This document shows positions 1-7,669 of a DNA stretch of 22,435 nt, in pieces; position 1 is the first letter of the stretch, and each line of letters opens with the position of its first letter. The translations under genes and the position numbers were made by a program. Below the pieces are notes generated by a model. That model was not told the DNA's origin, ran no database searches, and saw only the letters and a program-made list of their open reading frames with translations. Source of the DNA: a virus; the IMG/VR virus record IMGVR_UViG_3300041964_000033, positions 1 through 22,435 of that record. One strand, given 5' to 3'.

Positions 1-446
1 CCTGCCCAGGCCAAAGACAAGCTAGGCCGTCCGACCAATTACCACCCGATCCACTGCGAGCTCATAAAGGCGTATTTCAGCGCGGAGCCTTATCGGGAGG
101 TGGAGACCGTAGTGACCAAAGGAGAATACTCAAAGACCGACATAAAGCTGCTGCCCAATATGCTGCCGACCAAGGACCAAGTACGCCAGGGTTTTTCAAT
201 ACGAGCCGTCAGGTTCTGCAGGAATGGGCTGCCGACTGGTCGCAATTTAATGACGCTTTAAGGTTTGCGACGAGCTCTATAAGGACTTTATCAATGACAA
301 CGGCCTTACAGGACTCTTTAATGCGAGCTATGCCAAGTCGTCGCGGTCAATACTACGACATGAGGGACAAAGCCGAAACTACCCACCAAGCCTCAGACGA
401 GATGAGAGACGCGTTGAAGCGTTGGGGCGTTGAACTTCCTAATTAG
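1..446 (+). CDS. Terminase small subunit, 5' partial, frame disrupted
   Basis: This is the C-terminal part of a probable terminase small subunit, which recognises phage DNA and hands it to the large subunit. The window edge cuts off the start. Frame 1 gives GRPTNYHPIHCELI, the opening usual in helix-turn-helix small terminases. SRQVLQEWAADWSQFNDAL follows in frame 3, DELYKDFINDNGL in frame 2, FVAVNTT in frame 1 and DMRDKAETTHQAS in frame 3, ending RWGVELPN at TAG 444-446. Joining them needs about four missing bases: one in the T run at 192-196 and others near 268, 338 and 356. The pattern 'FxxxNxTDMRDK' near the C-terminus is typical of this family, and the gene lies upstream of the large subunit. 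The family call rests on motif recognition. The breaks look like sequence errors rather than decay, because no substituted stop codon is needed to explain them. Confidence 0.6.
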   Translation, partial: CPGQRQARPSDQLPPDPLRAHKGVFQRGALSGGGDRSDQRRILKDRHKAAAQYAADQGPSTPGFFNTSRQVLQEWAADWSQFNDALRFATSSIRTLSMTTALQDSLMRAMPSRRGQYYDMRDKAETTHQASDEMRDALKRWGVELPN

Positions 447-469
447 CTAAACATGTAACCAGGAGGCTT

Positions 470-736
470 ATGGAAAGAGTCGGAAATATAATGCAAAAAA
501 CTGCCAAGGGGCAATTATTGCGTAACGGTGAGCCAGTCGATCCTAGGAATAGCGAAATAGGCTGGCAACCTGAGGCAGCGATTGGGAGGATACCGAGGAG
601 CCAGGGGTTACCGAAGCAGATTTCGGTGGACGAGGACGACGACAGCGCAGATAATCCAGACGAGGATTGGGCACTGGAAGCCGACAAGAGCGCGTGTTCT
701 ATCGAAAATAAAGACGATTGCGAGGCGTGCCAATGA
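470..736 (+). CDS. Hypothetical acidic protein, 88 aa
   Basis: I do not recognise this small protein. The start is supported by AGGAGG about 5 bases before the ATG. The N-terminal half is mixed and basic (MQKTAKGQLLRNGEPVD). The C-terminal half is strongly acidic (SVDEDDDSADNPDEDW) and ends with a cysteine-containing tail (ENKDDCEACQ). No membrane segment or signal peptide is visible. Its TGA stop overlaps the ATG of the next small gene, so the two are probably translated together. It sits between the terminase subunits among other small phage genes. An acidic tail would suit a DNA mimic or an assembly factor, but nothing specific supports either. Confidence 0.6.
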   Translation: MERVGNIMQKTAKGQLLRNGEPVDPRNSEIGWQPEAAIGRIPRSQGLPKQISVDEDDDSADNPDEDWALEADKSACSIENKDDCEACQ

Positions 737-854
737 ACATAACAATAGAAATCGGAGATAATTTAGTATTGTTTTTGATATTGTGCTTGCTGTTAAGATG
801 GCAGCCTGGACATTCAGGCATTTGATTATGCGCGAGGACTGGAGTGACAAATAA
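733..854 (+). CDS. Small one-helix membrane protein, probable frame break
   Basis: The ATG overlaps the stop of the preceding gene (ATGA). The protein starts MNITIEIGDNLVLFLILCLL, with a hydrophobic helix at about residues 10-20. As written the frame stops at 823-825, giving 30 residues. If one base is missing near 787-790, it continues in frame 3 as AVKMAAWTFRHLIMREDWSDK to TAA 852-854. That would be about 41 residues with a charged cytoplasmic tail, ending just before the next ribosome site. The longer version looks more protein-like. The function is unknown. Small phage membrane proteins near packaging genes can be holins, but there is no second helix or lysis partner here. Confidence 0.45.
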
Positions 855-869
855 TAAGAAAGGAGCTTT

Positions 870-1240
870 ATGGCTACTATCAGGGAAAGGGAGCGACCTG
901 AGGACAATCCGAAGCTAGCGGAAATCAGAGAGCATAGGCGCAAGGTGCAGGAGCTGAGGAGCAAAATGCCTCCCCTTATGCGAGACGTGGTAGAGTACAA
1001 AGACTCGGGCTGACTTGGAAAGAAGTGGGCTTGCTAGTCGGGCGAAATGCAGCCCAGTGCAAAGAAGTTTATAAGAGGGCTGGCAAATACGCCCAGCAAG
1101 TAGTAAAGGAGATTACCAATGAAAAGAAGCAACGACCGCGATACCAACCACTTGATAGGAGCACTGCTGGTTCTGGCGTTCACGCTGGCACTGGCTCTTT
1201 TCTGCATAAGGTTTTCTACGGCTGGCTTTTAGGAGTATAA
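870..1240 (+). CDS. Small helix-turn-helix/Myb-like protein, frame disrupted
   Basis: The ATG at 870 is preceded by AAAGGAG at good spacing. The first frame reads MATIRERERPEDNPKLAEIR, a charged helix, up to VVEYK and stops at 1011-1013. One missing A in the run at 999-1001 restores the next frame: RLGLTWKEVGLLVGRNAAQC, then KEVYKRAGKYAQQ. The 'G-x-T-W-K-E-V-G-x-L-V-G-R' stretch resembles the recognition helix region of Myb/SANT-like or sigma region-4-like DNA-binding domains. The 3' end is uncertain. In this frame the ORF runs to TAA 1238-1240, over the membrane gene at 1119-1232, and its last 40 residues look like low-quality coding sequence. The true stop may be near 1120. It could be a small transcription regulator or a second packaging factor. 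Confidence 0.5.
1105..1111 (+). promoter_or_regulatory. Shine-Dalgarno for the 1119 start
   Basis: AAAGGAG lies seven bases upstream of ATG 1119, inside the upstream coding region. It decides in favour of a real gene starting at 1119 in a different frame from the longer ORF that covers it. Confidence 0.55.
1119..1232 (+). CDS. Small membrane protein, 37 aa
   Basis: This short gene has a strong ribosome site and encodes MKRSNDRDTNHLIGALLVLA followed by FTLALALFCIRFSTAGF. The N-terminal 11 residues are charged, and a long hydrophobic helix spans about residues 12-30. Positive charge at the N-terminus predicts that this end stays in the cytoplasm. It overlaps the upstream helix-turn-helix-like gene, whose reading frame may be corrupted here. 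It is followed by a TATAAT box and another one-helix membrane protein. A holin, antiholin or spanin-like role is possible but not shown. Confidence 0.5.
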   Translation: MKRSNDRDTNHLIGALLVLAFTLALALFCIRFSTAGF

Positions 1241-1241
1241 T
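1236..1241 (+). promoter_or_regulatory. TATAAT -10-like box before the 1270 gene
   Basis: A perfect TATAAT lies just behind the upstream stop codon, 28 bases before ATG 1270. No good -35 hexamer is seen at 16-18 bp spacing (TTTCTA at 17). The downstream sequence (CTAGCAAATAACTAA) closely matches the region after the 9667 box, which argues for a functional shared element. Confidence 0.4.
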
Positions 1242-1269
1242 CTAGCAAATAACTAATCAGGAGGTCACA

Positions 1270-1464
1270 ATGACTATTTATGATATTATCCCAGGTTCTA
1301 ATTTTTTGGATTTTACTCGCGTGATGTGGTTCGTTTTCTGTATGGGCTTTAGCCTCGCTTTAGGAGTGTTTGCAGCTTCCAGGGTGATTGCCCCCCTTTC
1401 CAAGCGACTGATCGAGTATAATAACCGAGACAAAGAGGACGCGCCTAAGAAAGCTAAGAAATAA
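1270..1464 (+). CDS. One-helix membrane protein, 64 aa
   Basis: The start has CAGGAGG eight bases upstream. Residues 17-38 (VMWFVFCMGFSLALGVFAAS) form one transmembrane helix. The rest is a basic cytoplasmic tail ending KEDAPKKAKK. The short N-terminal part is neutral to acidic, so the N-terminus is probably outside and the lysine-rich tail inside. It is the third one-helix protein in 550 bp, just before the terminase large subunit. I do not recognise a family; membrane lesion or superinfection functions are possible. Confidence 0.65.
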   Translation: MTIYDIIPGSNFLDFTRVMWFVFCMGFSLALGVFAASRVIAPLSKRLIEYNNRDKEDAPKKAKK

Positions 1465-1466
1465 CC

Positions 1467-1919
1467 ATGCCCGAAATCAACCTCAATGACTGCGAAGTGC
1501 GAACAGCGGAAGTCAACGGCACCCTGCTCAAGATGTTCAGCTGCCCCAATAAGTCGGGGTACGCTTTCGATTACCAGGGCAAGAAGTACGGACGGCAGTA
1601 CAGCGTCGACATGGCGACTGTAGAGCCTGCCAATATCGTGCTGGATCATCGTGAGAATGACGCTCGACTTCACCTCAATCAGCTTTTAAGAGGCCAAGAG
1701 GCAGAGCCGTTGTCTGCCATGGTATCTAATGAGCTTGAAAAGGTAGGGATCGCCCCTGCTTCTGAGCAGCCTACTAGCGTTTTTGTGATCGATCATGTGA
1801 ATAAGGAGCCTGTCGGTATTCAAACCCCAGTAGCTGATCGTTTATGGGATCGAGGTGGCAAGCGGTTGACCAAAGAGGATATCCAGGCAGCCCATGCCGA
1901 CCCCCTAAATAATAAATAG
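1467..1919 (+). CDS. Hypothetical protein, 150 aa
   Basis: I do not recognise this protein. It starts two bases after the previous stop, without a Shine-Dalgarno sequence, and its TAG abuts the ATG of the terminase large subunit, so it is likely translationally coupled to both. The N-terminal half (about 1-55) looks like a small beta fold with a GYAFDYQGKKYGRQYSVD stretch. The middle is helical (HLNQLLRGQEAEPLSAMVSN), and the C-terminus is charged (KRLTKEDIQAAHADPLNNK). No signal peptide or membrane helix is visible. The position suggests a packaging or DNA-binding accessory, but this is context only. Confidence 0.7.
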   Translation: MPEINLNDCEVRTAEVNGTLLKMFSCPNKSGYAFDYQGKKYGRQYSVDMATVEPANIVLDHRENDARLHLNQLLRGQEAEPLSAMVSNELEKVGIAPASEQPTSVFVIDHVNKEPVGIQTPVADRLWDRGGKRLTKEDIQAAHADPLNNK

Positions 1920-3416
1920 ATGAGTAATACTCCGTTTACAGACTCAGCTCTCCAGCGTTTCGTTTTCAAAGACGAGGCTGGAGAGCCTTTGGAGTTCGTG
2001 CCTGGACAGCGCGAGATAATGGAAATGATACTTACTAGGCGTACTCCAGGAGGAGGAAAGCGCGCCCACGTCATGACTACCACCCAATACGGCAAATCCA
2101 CTGCTGTAGGTGCTGCTCTCTCTGTGAGGGCTGCTACCAAAGGCGAGAAATGGGCTATAGTAGCTGGTACTGGCGAGAAAGCCCGTATCATCATGGATTA
2201 CGTTATCCTGTTCAGCACCCAAGATCCGACCCTGGCGCAAGAGCTCGACTTTTCCGATCTGAGCCAAGTAGAGAGATTGCGCAAGAAACGGAGCCAGGAT
2301 CGCCTGAACTTCAAGGAGGGCGGTGAGATCCGCGTGTATTCTGGAGACGTTAAGAACAAGCAGGCAGCTGGAGAGGCGTTGATGGGATTCGGAGCCCCTA
2401 ACCTCATCGAGGACGAGTCTGCCCTGGTGCCAGACGATATCCATGCCAAGGCAATGCGTATGTTAGGAGGGCGTACCGACAATTTCCTCATGAAAATCGG
2501 TAATCCCTTTAACCGCAACCACTTCCTCAAATCGTACGAAAACCCTAATTACTTCCAGTTGGTAGTGGACTATCATCGGGCTATCCGCGAGGGGCGTTTG
2601 ACTCCAGAGTATATCAAGGAAATGCAAAACGAGGCGTTTTTCGACGTTTTTTACGAGTGCCGATTCCCTGGCGAGGACATGGTTGACCCTGGAGGCTGGC
2701 TTCCCCTGCTTACGGATACGGATATCGAAAATGCTATGGTAGAGAATGGCTCCATGTACGGAGACAAGAGGCTAGGCTGCGACGTTGCTGGAGGAGGCCG
2801 TAACTTCTCGGTAGTGGTTGCCAGAGGGCAGAATTACGCTCGCAAGCTGCTCAAGAAGTCGATACCCGACACCATGAAATTCGCGACTAAGATCGTGGAT
2901 CTGAAAATCGAGGAGCGCGTGGCCAATGCCAACGTCTTTATCGACAAGGTAGGAATAGGCCGAGGCGCATATGACAGGGTAAATCAGCTAATCAATACCG
3001 AGTTTAATCCCCAACCCCTAGCGATAGGCGTAAACGCTGGCGATCCTGCCCAGAACCCCCTGGATTACATGAACTCTAGGGCAGAGATGTATTGGAGGGT
3101 GAGAGACTGGATCAAGTCTGGCGGGCAGCTGGAGCTGGACGAGGACTGGTACCAGTTATCAAAGATCAAGTACCGCGCTACTCTTGAGGGAGGACGCGGA
3201 AAGGTTCAGATCATGCCTAAGGAACTCATGCTGAAAGCAGGCATAGAGTCTCCCGACGTTGCCGACGCTCTGGCTATGACGTTCGCTCGACCGAGCAACG
3301 TGGCCACCACTGGCAACGGATCTGGCGTGTACGTCGAAAACCCCATATCCGACCCGTATGCTCATGCCAATAACAATGGCAGCCAGACTCCCATTGTTGA
3401 CCCCTACGCTCAATAG
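1920..3416 (+). CDS. terL: Terminase large subunit
   Basis: This is the motor ATPase and nuclease that pumps DNA into the prohead through the portal and cuts concatemers. The ATPase domain has a Walker A-like loop TTQYGKS (QYGKS at 56-60) and a Walker B with catalytic acid, NLIEDES (E164-E166). The RNase H-like nuclease domain shows GCDVAGGGRN (D288), a second acid in FIDKVG (D342) and a final SPDVADALAM (D446, D449). The length of 498 residues suits the family. The usual GGxD of the first nuclease motif reads GGRN here, so metal coordination relies on D288. ATG 1920 directly follows the upstream TAG. The C-terminal 35 residues are Asn/Pro-rich and probably disordered. The reading frame is intact. 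Confidence 0.93.
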   Translation: MSNTPFTDSALQRFVFKDEAGEPLEFVPGQREIMEMILTRRTPGGGKRAHVMTTTQYGKSTAVGAALSVRAATKGEKWAIVAGTGEKARIIMDYVILFSTQDPTLAQELDFSDLSQVERLRKKRSQDRLNFKEGGEIRVYSGDVKNKQAAGEALMGFGAPNLIEDESALVPDDIHAKAMRMLGGRTDNFLMKIGNPFNRNHFLKSYENPNYFQLVVDYHRAIREGRLTPEYIKEMQNEAFFDVFYECRFPGEDMVDPGGWLPLLTDTDIENAMVENGSMYGDKRLGCDVAGGGRNFSVVVARGQNYARKLLKKSIPDTMKFATKIVDLKIEERVANANVFIDKVGIGRGAYDRVNQLINTEFNPQPLAIGVNAGDPAQNPLDYMNSRAEMYWRVRDWIKSGGQLELDEDWYQLSKIKYRATLEGGRGKVQIMPKELMLKAGIESPDVADALAMTFARPSNVATTGNGSGVYVENPISDPYAHANNNGSQTPIVDPYAQ

Positions 3417-3426
3417 GGTCTATACT
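3397..3426 (+). promoter_or_regulatory. Sigma70-like promoter before the portal
   Basis: TTGACC (3397-3402) and TATACT (3421-3426) are separated by 18 bp, five of six matches each. The -35 lies in the last codons of the terminase gene and the -10 just after its stop. It would drive the portal gene at 3448, which has no clear Shine-Dalgarno. Confidence 0.5.
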
Positions 3427-3447
3427 GGCACTAACTAACTTTCTCTT

Positions 3448-5530
3448 ATGGCAATCACCCAAGCTGAAAACAAAGCGGAAAAAGCTCCTAACGTAGCTAC
3501 TACGGCCGTAAACGCTGTATCAGAGGATACCCCAGGGCGCGATTATACGGCTTTCAAGAACCAAGCCCAAGCCGAAATAAAAAAGGCGAAGTCGTTTCTG
3601 GACGGCAAAAAAGCCAGTTGGGAGTCAAGGTTAAAGGTATATAACAACCAAAAGAGAGATCCAGAAGCCGTAGGAGATCCCCTATTGTTTACGGTAATGC
3701 AGACCCTGCTCGCCTCCATGTACGAGGACGAGCTATCGGTGGTATTCGAGGGACGCGAGGGAGGCGATATCGAAGTGGCAGAGTCAGTCAACGCCATGGC
3801 TAAGTATGACGCTGAACTGATGGAAAAGGATCAGCTCGATTACGATTGGGATTGGGACGCGCTGTTTTTCGGGCGCGGTTTAATGCTGCAGGATTATTTC
3901 GACCGCAAGCTAAAGGTGCCTATCTCAGAGGTAATAGATCCCATGAGCTTTTTGAGGGACGACAGGGCAACCTCAGTAAACGGTGCTCCGCTCACTCGTA
4001 AGGGCGCGCTGAGGTATTGGGGGCGCGAAGTATGGCTCACCATGTACGAAATGGAGGACGATCCTACCTTTTTCGATCTGCATAAGATCGAGACTAAGGA
4101 GGGCATAGGACTAGGAAATACGATGGTAGATACTGCTAGGGCTGCAAGGTCGGCTGCTGACGGAACCAACTACACTACCGTGCAAAATGCCGACATGGGA
4201 GAAAATGCCGAGTATTCCATCATGGAATGGTATACCCATTTCCGCGATACTGACGGAGTAGTGAAAAAGGTATGCGCGTACCTGGCCAATGACAATACCG
4301 AAATAGTGGGATTCGAGATATTAAAGGATCAGGAGGAATGGCCGTTGATCGACCGCCCTCTCTATCCGTCTGCCCATGACTGGGACGGTGTATCTGTCCC
4401 CGACCTCGTAGAGGACAAGCAGCGCGCACGAAGTATTGCCTTGAATTTGGCTCTGAAAGCCCAGCAAGCCGATATGTATCCGATGTATACCTATGACAAA
4501 GACCGCATACCGTCGAACACTAACCTCTCATTCGGATTCAACAAGTTCATTCCTGTCAACGGAAACCCTGCCCAGGTGATTCAGCCTTTGAACAAGGCTA
4601 ATCCTAATATGGATCTGGTAGGCTTCATAATGAGCACCCTCGACATATCCAGCCAGAAAGCCACTGCCACCCCAGACTTGCAGCAAGGAGCCGTCTCTGG
4701 CCAGTCCAGGACTCTGGGAGAGCTCAACCTGGTAGCCTCCAAGGTAGATACTCGCTATACCCTTTCCTTAAAGGTATTCGGTTGGTCAGAAAAGCGGTTT
4801 TGGCTCAGATGGTATAAAAATTACTTGCTTAATTACCGCGAGGAAATGGGCGACAAGATGGTACGGATACGCGGTTACGGAGGCACTTCATGGCGACCTC
4901 TTACGGCCAACGATATCAAAGCCAAGCTCGACCTGGATATCTCGATCCAGTCAAAGATCGTCTCCGAGGTGCGAAACTTTAAGAAAATGGAGCAGTTCAA
5001 GTCGTTTGTGGAGTCTGCAATGCAAGACCCCTCAGCCGATAAGCGCGCCATCATGAAGCTGTACGCTGCCAAAAACGAGATACCTAAGGACGAGATCAAT
5101 TCGATGTTTCCGCTTACCTGGCAAGAAATGCTGGCAGAGTCCGAAAACGATCAGCTTAACAAAGAGGGAGAAAGTGCCTATCGCTGCCAGTGACGACCAT
5201 GTGGTGCACCTCATTATCCACCAGAAAGCAAAGACTACCAAAGTCACCCTCGCCCACGTCGAAACCCATAAGAAAGCTTTATTATTGGCTAGAGAAGCAG
5301 AGCTCAAGGGCGGTGCTCCTGCTGCAGATCCTACTGCCAGCTCAGAGGCCACTCCTCTGCCTGGAGCCAATGCGTTGCCACCTCAAGGAGTATCGCTCTC
5401 TGACGGCATGGCTGCTGCAGGCGGTGCCCCTGTCCAGCCAGGTATGCCTCCAGGAGTGCCGTCGCCAAGCGACCAAGCTGGAGCTGGAACCCCGACTAAC
5501 GCCCCTATCCCTAACGAAGCAGTACTATGA
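3448..5530 (+). CDS. Portal protein, one frame break near the 3' end
   Basis: The portal forms the ring at the capsid vertex that nucleates the head, passes DNA and binds the terminase and adaptor. Frame 1 gives 581 residues and stops at TGA 5191-5193. Frame 2 continues from about 5168 with KVPIAASDDHVVHLIIHQK and then TLAHVETHKKALLLAREAEL. The DDHxxHxxxH and HxxxHKKAL pattern is usual for C-termini of long phage portals. A Pro/Ala-rich tail follows to TGA 5528-5530. One extra G in GGG 5166-5168 explains the shift; without it the join reads LNKEEKVPIAAS and the protein is about 693 residues. A separate gene starting at GTG 5174 is less likely because the GGGAG before it is only three bases away. 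Programmed +1 frameshifting is possible but unsupported. Confidence 0.82.
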
Positions 5531-5850
5531 GCCTGATCGATTACCACGCCCTTAATAACGAGGAAAGAGAAAGAATAGCGCAATCTTTCGAGCGTCTGAC
5601 CAAATACGAGGAATGGAGGGATTATATCAACTGGCTGGACTACCAGATCGCCACTTATGACCTGGCTCTCGCTACTAACACCTTTACGGACGTTGTACAA
5701 GTCACCACCTTGCAGGAAAAACGCGCCCTCTGTATAATGCTTAAAGAAGCTCCAGAGAAAATGATCGACGTGTTTACCAAAAAGATCGAAAAAGATCCGA
5801 TGGTCGATCCTTACGATCTGCCTCGCGAAACCAACGAGCCAACTATATAA
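5527..5850 (+). CDS. Hypothetical protein between portal and scaffold, 107 aa
   Basis: I do not recognise this protein. Its ATG overlaps the end of the portal coding region (ATGA), implying coupled translation. It is predicted to be almost all helix: NNEERERIAQSFERLTKYEE, then YINWLDYQIATYDLALATNT, then a charged helix and an extended C-terminus with DPMVDPYDLPRETNEP. No membrane helix is present. Genes at this position, between portal and scaffold, are often small head-assembly factors; that is inference from context. Confidence 0.75.
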   Translation: MSLIDYHALNNEERERIAQSFERLTKYEEWRDYINWLDYQIATYDLALATNTFTDVVQVTTLQEKRALCIMLKEAPEKMIDVFTKKIEKDPMVDPYDLPRETNEPTI

Positions 5851-5863
5851 ATAAGTTATCCTT

Positions 5864-6517
5864 ATGGAACCAAACACCTCAGGGCAAGGTACGCCACCAG
5901 CCGAAGCTACTCCAGAGATCAGCGCGGAATTAGACCGTTTGACGGCTTTAGATCCTACTGCGCTCGACGACGCTGCCAAGCAGACGCTGCAATCCCATTA
6001 TGATTTTCTTACCGACGAGGAGCGTACTAAGTTCGGAATCCAGCAAGCTGCTCAGACTCCTCCTGCTACCACTGAACCTCCTAAGGTCGAAAAGCCACGA
6101 GTACGAAACGAAACTCCTCGCGGATCGCAGAACAGCGATTTTTCCAAAGATCCTCTCTATAAGAGAATGATGGAAAACCAGATCAATATCGAAGTTAATC
6201 AGATAGTATCCCAAAACGAGGCAATGAAGCCTCTGGAAGCCGATATCCGAAAATATGCTGCCAATCCTGCCTATGAGCAGGTACCAGTTGACTTTATCGC
6301 TAAGGCTCTAGCGTTTGATAACTTGAATAGAGAGCTAACAGAGCTGAGAAACGGACAGGGAACCAATAACGGAGTGCGCTCTGCAGCTCCTGCTGGCCGT
6401 CCTGGAAGCACTGTCAGAACCTCTGGAGGCAGCCGTAAGGACTGGAATAACATGAACAATGACGAGTTCGACCAGTATGTGAACAAAGTGAGAGCTGGAG
6501 AAACGGTAGCCCTGTAA
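5864..6517 (+). CDS. Probable capsid scaffolding protein
   Basis: Scaffolding proteins line the inside of the prohead and leave or are degraded before packaging. This 217-residue protein directly precedes the major capsid gene, the usual scaffold position. It is hydrophilic and helical. The N-terminus is Pro/Thr-rich, and residues 20-65 hold ELDRLTALDPTALDDAAKQT and DFLTDEERTKFG. A central helix runs through MMENQINIEVNQIV and FDNLNRELTELRNG. A Gly/Ser linker follows, then a short C-terminal motif, DWNNMNNDEFDQYVNKVRAG, of the 'M-x-x-x-E-F-x-x-Y-V-x-K-V' type common at scaffold C-termini. There is no Shine-Dalgarno, but an AT-rich TATATAAATAAG lies upstream. No protease motif is seen. Confidence 0.7.
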   Translation: MEPNTSGQGTPPAEATPEISAELDRLTALDPTALDDAAKQTLQSHYDFLTDEERTKFGIQQAAQTPPATTEPPKVEKPRVRNETPRGSQNSDFSKDPLYKRMMENQINIEVNQIVSQNEAMKPLEADIRKYAANPAYEQVPVDFIAKALAFDNLNRELTELRNGQGTNNGVRSAAPAGRPGSTVRTSGGSRKDWNNMNNDEFDQYVNKVRAGETVAL

Positions 6518-6638
6518 TCGTCCTATTGACAAGGCTCTTTGGAGGCTGCATACTGTCTGTAAACGCATATAGCTACTAGGGTACATAGTTATATAGCTGT
6601 AATAGCTGTGTAATTATATAAACTAAGTAAGGAGCTGT
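6518..6638 (+). promoter_or_regulatory. Leader of the major capsid gene
   Basis: This is the longest non-coding gap in the window. It contains a sigma70-like promoter at its left end, the octamer ATATAGCT at 6567-6574 and 6591-6598, and a near-perfect tandem 9-mer (TATAGCTGT, AATAGCTGT; 6592-6609). It also holds a TATATAAACTAAGTAAGGAG stretch ending in the ribosome site. The length is unusual next to the otherwise abutting genes and suits strong or regulated capsid expression. Confidence 0.5.
6526..6554 (+). promoter_or_regulatory. Sigma70-like promoter for the capsid gene
   Basis: A perfect TTGACA (6526-6531) is followed after 17 bp by CATACT (6549-6554, four of six matches). It lies just after the scaffold stop and points at the capsid gene, giving a leader of about 80 bases. 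Confidence 0.55.
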
Positions 6639-7601
6639 ATGCCTAATACTACAACTGCCGAAATTCCTAGCGCGAGTACGTTCTACGATAGAATGTTACT
6701 GCGTCGCGCCGTACCCAAGTTCAAGCACATAATGTTCGGACAGGTGCGAAATATCCCTGCTAATAGCGGAGATACCGTAAAATTCCGAAAATTCGGAAAC
6801 CTTACAGCTGCTACCACTGCATTGACTGAGGGTATCACACCTCCAGGATCTACTTTGAGTATCACTGATATCACTGTTACCCCTGCCCAGTACGGTGACT
6901 ACGTTACCATCACTGACCGCCTTATTTTCACTACCCTTGACCCAGTGTTGATGGAAACCGCTGAAATCCTAGGCGACCAGGCTGGAGAAACCCTTGATAT
7001 TATCGCTCGCGACGTTCTTGTTGCTGGTACTAACGTGATTTACGCTGGTGCTGCCACTTCAAGGGCTACCGTAGCTGCTGCCCATAAGATTGACGCTGTA
7101 GCCGTAAACCGAGCTGTGCGATCCCTCAAATTGCAACACGCCCGACGTTTGACCAACATGATCGATCCGTCCAACGGTGTAGGCACCAAGGCTATCATGG
7201 CTGGATTCGTAGGTATCTGCCATATCAATACCACTTATGACTTGCAGGCTATCCCTACCTTTACCTCTGTCGAAAACTACCCTGCGCAACGCGGAGTAAT
7301 GGAGGACGAAGTGGGAGCAGTCGGACAAGTCCGATTCGTGGAAACTGCCAACGCCAAAATCTTTACTGCTGCTGGTGTCGGAGGTATCGACGTTTACGCT
7401 ACCTTGATCTTTTCTGAAAATGCTTACGGTGTGACTCGTATCGCTGGACAAGCGTTGCGCAACATCGTTAAGGCTCTCGGATCTGCTGGTACTGCCGACC
7501 CATTGGAGCAAAGAGCGACTTCTGGCTGGAAAGCTACCTTTGCTGCCAAGCGACTCAATGAAGCGTGGTTAGTGCGTATCGAGCACTCTGTATCTGCCTA
7601 A
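6639..7601 (+). CDS. Major capsid protein, N4-gp56 family
   Basis: This is the HK97-fold shell protein. The 320-residue sequence matches the N4-gp56 family as I know it. It starts FYDRMLLRRAVPKFKHIMFG, followed by QVRNIPANSGDTVKFRKFGN and LTEGITPPGSTLSITDITVT. Then comes the QYGDYVTITDRLIFTTLDPV block and the later FVGICHINTTYDLQAI. The length is in the family range. There is no N-terminal delta domain or protease site, in keeping with a separate scaffold gene. AAGGAG precedes the ATG, with its own promoter upstream and a terminator directly after, so it can be expressed as a strong single-gene unit. The frame is intact. Confidence 0.95.
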   Translation: MPNTTTAEIPSASTFYDRMLLRRAVPKFKHIMFGQVRNIPANSGDTVKFRKFGNLTAATTALTEGITPPGSTLSITDITVTPAQYGDYVTITDRLIFTTLDPVLMETAEILGDQAGETLDIIARDVLVAGTNVIYAGAATSRATVAAAHKIDAVAVNRAVRSLKLQHARRLTNMIDPSNGVGTKAIMAGFVGICHINTTYDLQAIPTFTSVENYPAQRGVMEDEVGAVGQVRFVETANAKIFTAAGVGGIDVYATLIFSENAYGVTRIAGQALRNIVKALGSAGTADPLEQRATSGWKATFAAKRLNEAWLVRIEHSVSA

Positions 7602-7614
7602 ACTGTGATAGACT

Positions 7615-7642
7615 AAGGGGGAGGGGCAACCCTCTCCCTTTT
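7615..7642 (+). terminator. Rho-independent terminator after the capsid gene
   Basis: An 11-bp stem (AAGGGGGAGGG with CCCTCTCCCTT, one G-T wobble) closes a GCAA tetraloop and runs into TTTT. It begins 13 bases after the capsid stop codon. The short T tract may let some transcripts read on into the 7670 gene. Confidence 0.85.
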
Positions 7643-7669
7643 ACAAACTAATAACCTAGGAGGTAATAT

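Noticed and set aside
5174-5530. Separate gene starting at GTG 5174
   Set aside because: The Shine-Dalgarno-like GGGAG is only three bases from the GTG, and the product is a typical portal C-terminus, so a frame break in one gene is preferred.
5190-5555. 121-residue + strand frame overlapping the portal end
   Set aside because: The sequence has no portal features, and frame 2 in the same stretch gives the expected DDHxxH portal ending.
5383-5979. 198-residue open frame on the - strand
   Set aside because: It lies antisense to the portal tail, the 5527 gene and the scaffold, all with better coding character, and it has no ribosome site or recognisable motif.
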